Source: Acanthaster planci (lineage: Eukaryota; Echinodermata; Asteroidea; Valvatida; Acanthasteridae). Taken from it: a stretch of DNA of 64,000 nt. The notes beneath the pieces are model-generated. The model saw only the letters and a program-made list of their open reading frames with translations, was not told the DNA's origin and made no database searches. Shown here piece after piece: positions 21,441 through 32,065 of this stretch. Location: assembly GCF_001949145.1 (NCBI RefSeq), contig NW_019091373.1:2792673-2856672 (forward strand), given 5' to 3'. Numbering within the stretch: position 1 is the first letter of the stretch; each line of letters opens with the position of its first letter. The translations under genes were made by a program, and so were the position numbers.

Positions 21441-24400
21441 ATGATGGCGCCATCACCAACTCTTGTGATCCATGGTGGCGCTGGGGCGTTAAGCCATACA
21501 GGCTACGTGGATGTGGATGGGCTCAAGTCAGGCATTCAGCAAGCAGCTCGGTTGGGATATAGGCATCTTGTTGGGCAGACGTCATCGGCTATTGATGCAG
21601 TAGAGGCAGCTGTGTGCTCCTTGGAAGATAACCCGTTATTTAATGCAGGTGTGTGTTGGCAGCAGCCGATGCATCCTTAAAGATCCATCAAATGCGGGGC
21701 AGGAGGATTGTTTTCACTGTGGTGTGCTCAGTTCTGGTTATACATGGCATACCTGGATATGTGTTACCTGATCCCAAACTACAGTCTTTTTCAGTTTGTT
21801 TGGATATTTTGACCGTGCTGTGTAATGGTGCATGTATTGATTATTTTGTTCCAAGCAGCACGGTAAAATAGTCCACCACAAGTCTTTCTTGATCAAGTCA
21901 ACTGACGTTCTCACAAATCCTCACAAGTCAATAATAAGCCTTTGGGTGGAAAGTCAAGTTATGAGCTATTCAGAATTCCAATGAACAGTAACCAAGGTAT
22001 TCATCTGTCATTGTTCATCCACTGTTGTCCATGACCATACGTTAACTTTGCAAGCAGCTCAAAGGGATTTAGGAATCCCAATTTCCCTTATTTTCTTTTT
22101 CTTTTGCATTTTCCCCTCTCCCCCTACCTCCACTTTCTGGAATTTTTCTTAGGTTTGGCTTTTATTAATATTGCACCATTTATTTACGTCATTTTTAAGG
22201 GAGAGGATCTGTACTGACAGTAGAGGGCAGTGTTGAAATGGATGCTATCATCATGGAGGGCCGGGACCTACAAACTGGGGGTGTGATTTGTGTTCACAAC
22301 ATTAAGAACCCAGTAAGCCTTGCAAGGTTGGTCATGGAAAAGGTATTGCCTCGTCCCAAGTTTACAGCCGGTTTTGATTGTGTTGCCTTAAAGTACATTT
22401 ATAAAAAGTAAACTGTTCAGGATGTTGCCGAACTAACTTAGAATTTAAAAGTGTTCGAAGCCTACATGCACCTCAGGTACTTTTCGGAGTTTTGTAAAAG
22501 TGGCTTAATACCACAAGCTTTGTCTACTCAAATATTTAAGGGAATAGGCTTTGCCAGTCTTAAACCCTGCTCAAGAGAAAGGTTAATGATGTCCTCAACT
22601 GCGGCTTTGTTTTAGTCGTGTCTACTCTCCATAGCCCATTGTAAGTGCTGGTTTAAGACCAGCCAAGCTTATATTTATTGCCATTCATACATAGTGCTAA
22701 CCTTTTGAGTCAGAAAGACAAAAAAAACAAAAATTAGAAATTTCCCATGATTTTGTTCACCAACTGTACCTCTGTTTCTTTGAACACCCCTCTAGCTGTA
22801 TTTTGGTTCTAGCAGTCATTAACAATCTTCTTATGGTGATAGTGCAAAGCCAGTTGGTGCTGTATCACCTGGGCCCAGTTTCACAGAGATGTTTGACAGT
22901 TAGCAGAAAAGTTGTGCTGACTTTAGCAGAAAAATTTGCTAACATTATAGCACTTTGTCGTGGCAGTAATTGGCATGGTTGTGCAAACAGTTGTGCGCGC
23001 ACAGAGATTTCTATTTTTATGTCACTGAGTTTCAGCAAATCTTTCCTCTGAGGTAAGCATGCTTTTGGCTGTGCTTACTGTCTCCATGAAATATGCAGAG
23101 CCTCTGTAAGCGGGAAAACACATGCTAAGCAGTGCCGTGAAATTGGGCCCTGCTAAAGACTGCTTACTTGGTGGGCTCTCAACCAATAGGATTAGCTAAA
23201 CTTTCCAAGGTATTGATGAATTATTAATCAGAGTAGATAGCCATTAATTTATAACGAAATTTCTTTGCTTTCAATTCTACTGTCAACTTCCAGAAAGGAA
23301 GTCCATTCTTACAACTGCAGCTGCTATGTCACATTTGGAACTGGCCAATCGCAGCGTGGTTGATAGCTCAGTGATGAGATCTCTGTAGCAGTGGCATGTC
23401 CAGATTTGGGTGTCAGAGGGGGCAAATTCAAAACCGAATGCAGCTGTGGGCATATTTAACATGATGTCGGGGGAGAAAAAATTCAGAAGCGTTACTCATG
23501 GTCCTAAAATCCTAGCACTTATTTGCAGGTGTTGTTTTCTTTGGGTATTGGTGCTAATATGGGATAAATAAAGATACTGATTACTTTCTTTCCTACTATG
23601 TATAAAGTGTTCTTCCTCCTATATTGATTTGGTATTAAGTGTTCAGAATGCTTCATGCCCTTGGTTTATTCGGCAGACAGAGCACATTTTACTGGCGGGG
23701 GAAGGAGCGAATAAATTTGCCAGGGAGATGGGATTGGCAGAATTGCCTTCGGAGGAATTCATCACAGAGTCCAGATGCAAAGCACTGAAAAATCACGCAA
23801 ACTTTCAGTCAGCTGTTAAACGGCTTTACAAAGACAGGTAAAGCTTCGTAAAACTCTGAGACATTTTGTGTGTGTAGAGTGAGGTGAGAAGTCTGTTGAA
23901 TCAAACATCTCCTTAGTACTCAGCTCCCTCAAAAGAAACCTGTATGATGTTGTACACTTTATGAACTCCCAGCACTTTGGTTCATTCTTCAGACAGCATA
24001 TTTTACAGATGTATGAGGAGAAATAACCAACTTTACGGCAAGTTTGTCAAAACTAGCCACATTATAGCCAGTCTTGTTTAAAAGACTGGAACAATGCAGG
24101 AAAACAAAAGTATTCAAGAAACTAGGAACTCTGGAGTTTGCTTCAATATCTTGTTGCAAGAATGCTGTTTATTACAAGCCTACTGTATATTGTTTTTACC
24201 ACATAACTATGCTTGTTCGAAATATTTCGCTATATTTCGATATCACGTTGATATCGGATATCATATTGTTCGTAAAAACACATATCGGGATATTGTGCAA
24301 ATCGATATGCCGAAAATTATCACGATAAGCTTCAAATGATGTACTGTACACGCACATAGGGAAGTCAATGCACCGTGTGTTGAGCCCTGCATTACTGCAT

Positions 24401-27400
24401 GTAGGCCACACAAATACTCCACTGAAAACCTCAAACCACAAAGTCACTGTTGGCATCAAGCAGCTGCAAGGGTCTTTAAAGTATTAGAGGGCAGAACCAA
24501 ACCAACAGACTGTTCGCATACATGTGTAATGTATTGCACAGTAAACTCCAGCTACATGTAAGTCGGCTCTCTTACTTGGGACTCAGGATTGTCATATCGT
24601 ACCCGAGTGCTGTTTTCCAATACTGAACTTCATCTCTGTCTCAGGCTTCCTCTCCAAAATCAATTCCCAATTGTAGGTCTGAAATTTTTCAATTAAATTG
24701 AAGGACTGTAATGTTTATCTCTTTTGCTTCTTACTTGATGATGTGTGCCACTATCAAACTTGCTATTGCGCTTACAACTTCAAAATCAGGTCCCTTACAA
24801 AAATGTCCCATGAGAAAATTTGCCATGGGATTACATGGTAAATTGGCCACCATGTAGCATGGGATTTTTACCCATGGGATTTTGCCATGCGTATTTCAAG
24901 AACCCCATATAATCTCCCAAAATATTCCAATGGTGATTTAATTGTCATATCCCATGGTGATTTTCCCACACATCCAATGGTGATTTACCCTTGTGTCCCA
25001 TAGTGATTTATCCATGCCTCCTATGGTGATTTACCCTTGTGTCCTATAGTGATTTTCCCATGCATCCCATGATGGTTGCCCCATTTGTCCCATGCATCCC
25101 ATGGTGATTTTCCCATGTTGATTGTCCCTTGCATTCCACGTGATTATTCCATGTCAATTGTTCCTTGCGTCCCATGGTGATTTACCCATGTCTCCCATGG
25201 TGAGTGTCCTGTGCATCTCATGGTGACGGGCATAGTTGCAGTCATCAAATCAACATTCCATTCCAAACTGTGTACTGTAGTTCACGCCAATGCTGGATTT
25301 CAATGGCAGCAGCTAATGTGGTTTACAATACAACAAAGCCTCTAAGTGTACCTGAGCATATGCCATATCACTGCAAATCCCAGTGGTCTCCAGTGTTGTA
25401 GTCAAGTACTTTTTTCGGAGTACCAAGTACTGCCGAGTACTTTGACTGCCGAGTACAAAGACAGGGCAAGTACTTTGCCAGCCGAGTACAAGTACTGGTT
25501 TCCGAGTACAAGTACTTGCACTTTCAAGTACGAGTACAAGTACTTCTAATTCCAAGTACGAGTACAAGTACTTCTAATTCAAAAGTAGTTTTATCTTAAT
25601 TTAGAGACTCTAAGACCTGCCACTGGGTAAAAGAAACACCGAATGCAGATGACATGGCTACAAGAACAAGTGATCTCGCTATAGCATTGTCACGGTCACT
25701 ACACGTGCATTGCAGCATTGACACAACGTGGGCGGCGTGGCGAAGTCTATTTTCCAGACTCAATTATTCACATGCCTGTGATTTTCTGTATGCTGGGTTC
25801 GTTGTTAGAATTTTTCGGGTCCAGGAACCAGACTACCAATGCCCAAGTAAATCGTGGGACCATTCTGGAGTACCACAATATAATTTGCATACGTGATTGG
25901 TTAAGTACGCGCACAGACGGTGAATGGGTCCTATATGCTAATGGTCCCACGTTCGGCCCTCTCTTTGTCAGAACCATGTCGAATATCGGGTCATTGGAGT
26001 CGATATTTTTGTACCTTATTTTAACGGCCGTGGTAAGTTACCGGGTAACTTAAAGGATTTTTTTATCGAGTACTGTTAATTGAGTACGAGTACTTTGATG
26101 CTCAAGTACAATTTTTGGATGTCGAGTTCTGAGTATTTTGTAGCCCTAGTACAAGAAATGTAGTTCGAGCACGAGTACTTGGACGTCCGAGTACAAGTAC
26201 GAGTACTCTGAAAACAGTACTCGAGTAGTACTCGAGTACGAGTACCGAGTACGAGTTCTACAACACTGGTGTTCTCTTGATGATTGCAAAAATTTGAATA
26301 GTGTTTGTGTGGGGTTTCCATGGTGTCCGCATACAAATCACATTGTATTCCCATGTAGAGTAAAAAAACCCTATGGTGTTCCCATGCTGATCATAAAAGG
26401 CCCATGGTGTTCCCATGCTGATCATAAAAACCCCATGGTGTTCCCATGCTAATCATAAAAACCCCATGGTGTTCCCATGCTGATTATAAAAAACCCACGG
26501 TGTTCCCATGCTGATCATAAAAGCCTCATGGTGTTCCCATGGTATCCACCAAATGTCCCATGGTGATCACTTCAACCAACATTATTTTTTGCCAGTCCCA
26601 TGGCATACACATGGGGTCCCATGGGCTGCCCATGGGATCTGCATGGGACATTTTTGTAAGGGGTAGTGAAAAAACAGTTCAAGCCTGAACGGAGATGAAG
26701 TCCAATATTGGAAAATGGGCTACATGTTAAGTTTGTTCAGTAAGGCGACCCCCAAAATGGACAGAGTGCATGCGTCTTAGCGACTTAGAAATGAGGTGAG
26801 GGCATCAATACCAGTAGCTCCTCTAGTAACATGCATGTGCTTTGTCCGTTTTGGGGGTTGCCTTATTGAGCAAACTTTACCGCTAATGTGAGCGGGGAAA
26901 TGGCTTTTTTTCCATACGATGCCATGTTCACAATTTCCATGTTGAAATTTTCTTTCACCAACATATTAGAATTCTAAATGTAGTGAAAATACAAAGGCCT
27001 GTACATCGTGTTTGGTTTTTTAGTGTGGCTATGGAGACATGGTGATCGGTCGTGTTTATTTTATGAATGGAAAATGACGTCATCAGGATAATATTGGATA
27101 TAGCGATATTTTTTCATGATATCATAATATGAAAAGAAATGAATATCGAACAGGCTTAACCCAAACTCGGTGCCTTTCTGTTGATGGCCCAGTGTGAGTA
27201 AATTGTATTACTTTGCTTACACTCTCAGATTTGAGGAGCACATACATTTTGTAAGTTACTCCCAACTAGTCCAAGAGGCGTTTTAACATGTCAGCTGCGT
27301 TTGAGCATGGTACCCCCCGCAATAATGGTGTGTGAATATGGTTGTGATTCGGAACTGGGTTCCTGAATAATCCATAACTCATGTGTGGAACTTAGAACCC

Positions 27401-29938
27401 GATTATTGTATCTTACATGCAAAAATTTCTTAGTGATTAGGACTTTGCGAGATGTGCGAATATTTGATTTTCAAGTATCTGAATCGAGCATTCGGAGTAG
27501 AAAGTCCATGAAACAAGACGGGAAATGTTCTCTTACTTGGTTTTACAACTGCACTCTAAAAGGGTATTTCAAAGTATTACTAGTAAACCTAAAGGCCAAC
27601 CAGAAGGCTAAAAAGGTACCTTCCCTACATACATATATTTTTCTTTTTTGTCGAGTTTGATTTTGATGGAGCCAATGGAATAATTAGCAATTAGAACCAA
27701 ACATTTCCAGATCCCAGGTTCTTCTTTAACTGAGAGGCAAAGACCACCATTCAAACATGCATATATGTAGTTTGTTTCTTCTTTGGTAATGATTTGGTAT
27801 GACTGGATGCTTTGAATGTTTGATTGATTGGAGGGTCAATATCCAATTCATTGACTGGAGGCTGTGAGCTCGAATCCCCCTCCCTATGTATGGTTTGTTC
27901 ATGATTGGTATATCTCCTGTTTGTAGGGAGTTGGGTATAGATGATCACGACACCGTAGGAGCTGTTGCTGTCGATGCCCATGGCAATGTAGCTGCAGCCA
28001 CCTCTACTGGTGGCATCACAGCTCAGATGATTGGACGAGTTGGTGACTCTCCCCTCATTGGTAAGGAAACCATCATCAGTCACTGAAGTTCACACTCTGA
28101 TAAGGTAACTCTGTTTCAGTCAAAAATCACTGCGAACATCAACATAAGAAGCACAGAGCACTAACAAAGAGCATCCACTGTTATTGCACTGCGCCTGTTT
28201 TTGTTAGATATTCATAGTGAATGCATGTGTGAAGGGCACAGCTACAATGTGGTCAAATTGAAGGCATGCAAAGGTGCCCCCCATAACCTAGATCTGACCA
28301 TGGAGCACAGCCAGAAAGTGAAATTGTTGGTTTTCACTGTGGGTAAGAAATTCCGAGAGAGAATTATACCAACAACGCTGGTCACATGTGGCCCAGGCTG
28401 CAAACAGAAACTCAAGCCGTAGTGATGCGAGCTAAGTGTTTTGTAGGTCATTCTATAAATTTGTGGTCCATTTTTTTTTCATTTGCCAGTCCCATCTGAC
28501 TTACAATTGGAGACAAATTTACAACACATTCTTGAATTTCCAATAGCGATTAGGAATTGCAGTTTACCTGCCAAACAATAAAAATAGTTGGAAAGAAATT
28601 TTAGTGACATTTCCACATGTAATTACATGGGTCAGGTGTAACAGGGCCACCAAACTGTTGAACGTTCAAATACCAAGCTTATTGACCGACCCTTATGTAC
28701 AAGCCATCCATGCATCTTAAATAGCTGAAATTGCCAGAAAATGGCCGCTTAAGTCATACATGGTAATTGGTTGTGAAGACACGGTTTGTCAGCTTCAAAA
28801 AACAATGCCGTCAAGTCAGCCGTATACTCCCATGTGAAGACACCTCATACATATAGTGGCCATTGCGAAGAGCGATTTTGTTGATAAATTCAGGAAAAAT
28901 GATCTCATAAGATGCCAGCATCTTTTCCATTGTTCCAGCCATCTGCCATCTGTATGCTGAGATTCTCAACTGAATATCATACAGTACATTGGTAGCATTG
29001 TTTGGCAGCCAACGCTGGTCAGAATTCTCCAGCTGTCGCAGTTTCACATAAAAAACAGATGGACCCCCAACATCGTGTGATATTAAAGATCTAACTTGTT
29101 AACAGTTCCATGCAAAAACCTATTTTGTGTTTCTTTTGCAGGGAGTGGTGCATATTGTGACAATGCAGTTGGTGCGGCGTCAACCACGGGTCACGGTGAA
29201 GCAATAGCGAAGGTCACACTGGCTCGCAACGTGGTGTTCTACATGGAGCAGGGTATGTGAGGTGCAGCACTTAAGCACCCCCTTACCAGTTAAACAAATA
29301 CACGTGTGACGATTTCATCACAGGGCCACCTTTGCTTCTGTTGAGTGACACCTAGAGACCAGTGGAGATGTAGTGAGCACATCAGCTTTACTAATTGAGA
29401 ATCATTTCATTTTGATGTCTGCTAGATAGGCTCACAGTTGTTGATATTAGAGCAGAAAATCCCTAGCCCCTAGGAGTTCCTATTTTTTGGGGGGGGCCTA
29501 GGGTAACAAACACTGTCATTTATCAAATTTAAACTGGTCAAGGAGAAGTCAAAAGCTATGCCAAAAGTCAAATTATTGTTCCAATGTTTGGTTTTGTGTG
29601 TTTTCTGGGAATAATCATTGTTGGCAGTGTTGTCCTGTTAAATAATTTCTGCTTTCAAACTGTTACATTTTTGAATGGTTCCTTTTTATTTAGTTATTTT
29701 TTTTGTAAAGAGTTAATTTTTTTTAAACTTTGTAGGTTCGTCACCACAAGATGCATTGGAAAAAGCTCTTACCGTCATGAAGGGCCGACTGAATTCACAA
29801 GGGGGCGCTATTGCTGTGAGCAAAAACGGGGACATTGGACACTACTTCAACACAGAGGGCATGATCTGGGCATCGGTTCAGAATGGTCAGTTGCATTATG
29901 GGGTGTTTCCAGGAGAGGATCTGGTCACCATGTACTGA
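21441..29938 (+). CDS. ASRGL1: Isoaspartyl peptidase/L-asparaginase, tandem copy 2
   Basis: Six coding exons join in frame: 21441-21648, 22200-22342, 23677-23837, 27927-28060, 29142-29252 and 29736-29938, with the same phases as copy 1 and one codon fewer in exon 3, giving 319 residues. The expected reaction is asparagine or isoaspartyl-peptide hydrolysis after autocleavage before Thr180 in [30 protein letters not shown] and STTGHGE are all present, and the last keeps the usual His that copy 1 lost. Exon 1 encodes the same 69 residues as copy 1, while exon 3, which encodes the segment before the cleavage site, differs at roughly a third of positions. Intron 3 is 4.1 kb because of nested elements. 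No stop or frameshift is visible, so it is probably functional. Confidence 0.92.
22871..23150. mobile_element. GGGCCC-ended MITE in intron 2 of copy 2
   Basis: The 280-bp unit starts GGGCCCAGTTTCAC and ends GTGAAATTGGGCCC, an inverted repeat of 14 bp with one mismatch. It has no coding capacity. Copy 1 has no such sequence in the matching intron. Ends of this kind are, as I recall, common in repeats of echinoderm-like genomes. The target-site duplication is unclear. Confidence 0.75.
24830..25225. repeat. CCCATGGTGATTT imperfect tandem array
   Basis: Repeated words around CCCATGGTGATTTNCCCATG occur about a dozen times at irregular 20-35 bp spacing. The array forms the left half of element B and shares its core with the right-hand array. 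Confidence 0.8.
25391..26268. mobile_element. hAT-type MITE (element C) nested in B
   Basis: The ends CAGTGTTGTAG (25391-25401) and CTACAACACTG (26258-26268) are perfect 11-bp inverted repeats that fit the hAT terminal pattern. Flanks GTGGTCTC (25383-25390) and GTGTTCTC (26269-26276) are an 8-bp target duplication with one mismatch, as expected for hAT. Subterminal 200-bp arms are full of GAGTACAAGTACTT words. The centre has no transposase, so it is non-autonomous. Confidence 0.88.
26369..26545. repeat. 30-bp tandem repeat in element B
   Basis: Six head-to-tail units of about 30 bp, each CCCATGGTGTTCCCATGCTG followed by ATCATAAAAA, differ by a few bases. They are the right-hand counterpart of the CCCATGGTG array at 24830-25225. 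Confidence 0.9.
26729..26877. mobile_element. 149-bp element D with 38-bp inverted repeats
   Basis: Bases 26729-26766 (AAGTTTGTTCAGTAAGGC...) and 26840-26877 are inverted copies with five mismatches in 38. Only about 73 bp lie between them, so the RNA or DNA could fold into a long hairpin. It lies to the right of the inner arm of element A, which has no counterpart on the left side. Confidence 0.75.
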
Positions 29939-30487
29939 GGAATGGCAAGAGAAATGTGGGTGTTCATCTTTTGTTCCCTGTTGAGTTGCTAATGACCCTA
30001 ATTGTCTGATAGTTCAGGAATTTTTGAGCATTTGGATGAAATAGTTTCGATTTTAGATAAAAACGGGTCATCATTGAAATTGTACTTGAGCAATAAAACC
30101 AAATTTTATGTGCAGTAAATAATGCTCAGGGGCAAAGACTTAAATGAATTTTAAGAACTTGTAAACTTTGGAAGTGTTAGAAATCACAAATTAAAACTTA
30201 AAAGTATTTTTTAAAATGTGTAAACATTAAATGAAAAAAAAATTAAAGGCGATACTTAATCCATAAGCACCCCAAATTCCTGTCCACTCTGAGCGGGAAG
30301 AAGGGATGACAGTTTTAACCAAGAACTTCCCTTCTGTGGGAAAACACTGCATGAGTGCACTTTAGTGCAATAATACGCTCCTAGAGCTCAAGCAACCTGT
30401 TTCTAAAGAAATTTCTGACATTTGCACATGGGCTAGGCGCCAATATGAAATTTCATTACTGGTGAAGGCTTATGGGTCGAATACGAT

Positions 30488-30848
30488 CAAGGGCCACTGG
30501 TTAACTAGTGGTTAATTCGTGGCGTGTCTAGTGCGTGTGCTGTGAATGACCCTAGTCAACCGTTGTCAGGTTAAGCCTATAAGGCTGAAGGGGAGAAAAG
30601 GTGGCTGCAGGAAGAGCAAAATAGCAAAAATTACAGTGAAAATGGTCGTTTTATACTAGTGACATACTGAATTTCTGCCATATTTCTTATAACGGGTCCT
30701 CTCTGCACTGTGCTGTTAAAGATGGTTTATGGTAACCAACGATGCGATTGATCGCAATAGGCTGGTCGCGAATAATTGACTTGGTGAGTCCAACTATCGT
30801 TGACTAACGTGCGTTCGATCAGAGAACTGTGGTTAACTGTGGCCCTTA
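30488..30848. mobile_element. GGGCCAC-ended inverted-repeat element
   Basis: Left GGGCCACTGGTTAACTAGTG and right CTGTGGTTAACTGTGGCCC are inverted copies with small differences. The flanks are TCAA on the left and TTAA on the right, possibly a decayed TTAA duplication as made by Kolobok or piggyBac transposases. The interior is non-coding. Confidence 0.55.
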
Positions 30849-31421
30849 ATCGAACTTGCCCATTGCTGTCTTGACTCAAGGAAACCAGCTATTTTGTGCC
30901 TTGTTTATATTGGCTGTTGTGATTAACAATTTAACCGAAACTTAAGCACGTGTGTTGTGTTTCTTTGTCTGTTTGAAACCAATTTATGAAAATGCCAGAC
31001 TTTCTTTTACTGCGTGAAATATAGTAACCCTAACTGTTCCCCCGACATGCTGAATCCAAGGACATCCATCAACTCTCAAAGTGTGGACCCTGGTCAAGTT
31101 GACAGAACGCAAGACATTTTCTTAACAGCTCACATCAACCAACTCCCACCGAAAATGAGTGATTTAGCTGGCGCAATCGGCCTATTCAGGAGAGTTCTTG
31201 ATATTTGCAATAAGCTCATCAATGCATGATAAAATGCTGCATCCGAAAAAAAGGAAAAAAGACCCCCCCCAAAAAAAAAACAAAAGGAGGTGTAGTTGTG
31301 ACGAACAATCACAGAGCTGTTTCCGGTTTTGAAATTTTTCAACATGTCATTTCTAAGTTCCTGCATGATTTATAACCTAATCGGAGGTATACTTTAAAAT
31401 CTAAAAAACGCAGATGATGCT

Positions 31422-31727
31422 ACACCTGTCTCAGAGAGGCATTCCAGAGTCGCGCCGATCCAAATAGAATTAAGAGTGACTCGGGTCGACCCTATTCAAT
31501 TTTGGTTTCAGACAGACGAACTTACTACATAAATTTGCATTGGGTTCGGCTCATGAAAAGAGCGATGTCTGAAACCAAGTCGCTCTGATCTCGTTCTCAG
31601 CTTCTTCAAATTTTTTCGCCTGGTCGCACCTAATTGTTCCAGACTACGTACTTTTGCCGTCCTTGATTCAAAATTTGCTTTTAATTTGGTTCGGTGCAAC
31701 TCTAAAACGCTTGTCTAAAACGGGTGT
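31422..31727. mobile_element. 306-bp element with 44-bp imperfect inverted repeats
   Basis: The left arm ACACCTGTCTCAGAGAGGCA... (31422-31465) and the inverted right arm ACACCCGTTTTAGACAAGCG... match at about 33 of 44 positions. An inner inverted pair, GGTTTCAGACAGACG with TGTCTGAAACCA, extends the fold. No coding capacity. This looks like an old foldback MITE. Confidence 0.7.
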
Positions 31728-31871
31728 TACATTGTTGTGAAGATGTTCCCTTGTGAGTATCTGCAGTATCTGTAGAGAGTCCTCTCTGTGATGTTACACT
31801 ATAGATCGTTGTATTGTGTACCTTGAACTTGATGTCACGTGAAACTATTGTGATGTGTTTTCATCTTTCAG

Positions 31872-32065
31872 TCCAGGAGTATTTGAACCGTGTCGGTGTT
31901 ATGTATGTCACATTTATGACACTGGCAGCCAAGAATCAAGAATGTATATAGTTATATGGCTAGGTAAATGTTGCCATTCTTGGAAGGCGCGTAGTCTCCA
32001 TGCCTGGTAGGTCATTCTCCGTACTTTCTTCTAGACAAATGCTTAAGTTATGAAATAGAATCGGT
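31872..32065 (+). other. Probable 3' UTR exon of ASRGL1 copy 2
   Basis: This block (TCCAGGAGTATTTGAACCGTG...TATGTCACATTTATGACAC...) matches 16517-16710 of copy 1 without a shared frame. Its start follows a good acceptor (TTTCATCTTTCAG). The 3' end is approximate and no poly-A signal was assigned. Confidence 0.4.

Larger units (their letters stand above)
24792..26662. mobile_element. Element B, TIR CCCTTACAAAAATGTCCCAT
   Basis: Bases 24792-24812 and 26642-26662 are a perfect 21-bp inverted repeat. Removing nested element C leaves about 985 bp made largely of CCCATGGTG-type words. Both sides are flanked by GT, which would be a 2-bp duplication, but this is too short to prove. There is no ORF. 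Likely a non-autonomous element that grew by internal tandem duplication. Confidence 0.8.
24214..27152. mobile_element. Outer foldback element A in intron 3 of copy 2
   Basis: The left end TGTTCGAAATATTTC and the right end GAATATCGAACA form a short inverted repeat. Both flanks are rich in ATATCG words. Longer inner arms, 24612-24648 and 26681-26716, are inverted copies of each other. The corresponding intron of copy 1 passes from about 12240 to CCAAACTCAGTGCC (12271) with no such block, and copy 2 resumes with CCAAACTCGGTGCC at 27161, so this is an insertion relative to copy 1. It contains elements B, C and D. Confidence 0.6.
29956..31871 (+). other. Probable 1.9-kb 3' UTR intron of copy 2
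   Basis: The post-stop block GAGGAATGGCAAGAGAAAT is followed by GT at 29956, and TTTCATCTTTCAG ends at 31871 directly before sequence homologous to the copy 1 block at 16517. The interval contains two inverted-repeat elements, which explains its length relative to the 55 bp in copy 1. Confidence 0.45.

Noticed and set aside
26369-26545. Regular 30-bp repeats that could be mistaken for a CRISPR array
   Set aside because: Units are head to tail with no unique spacers, inside an intron and a transposable element of an animal genome, with no cas genes.
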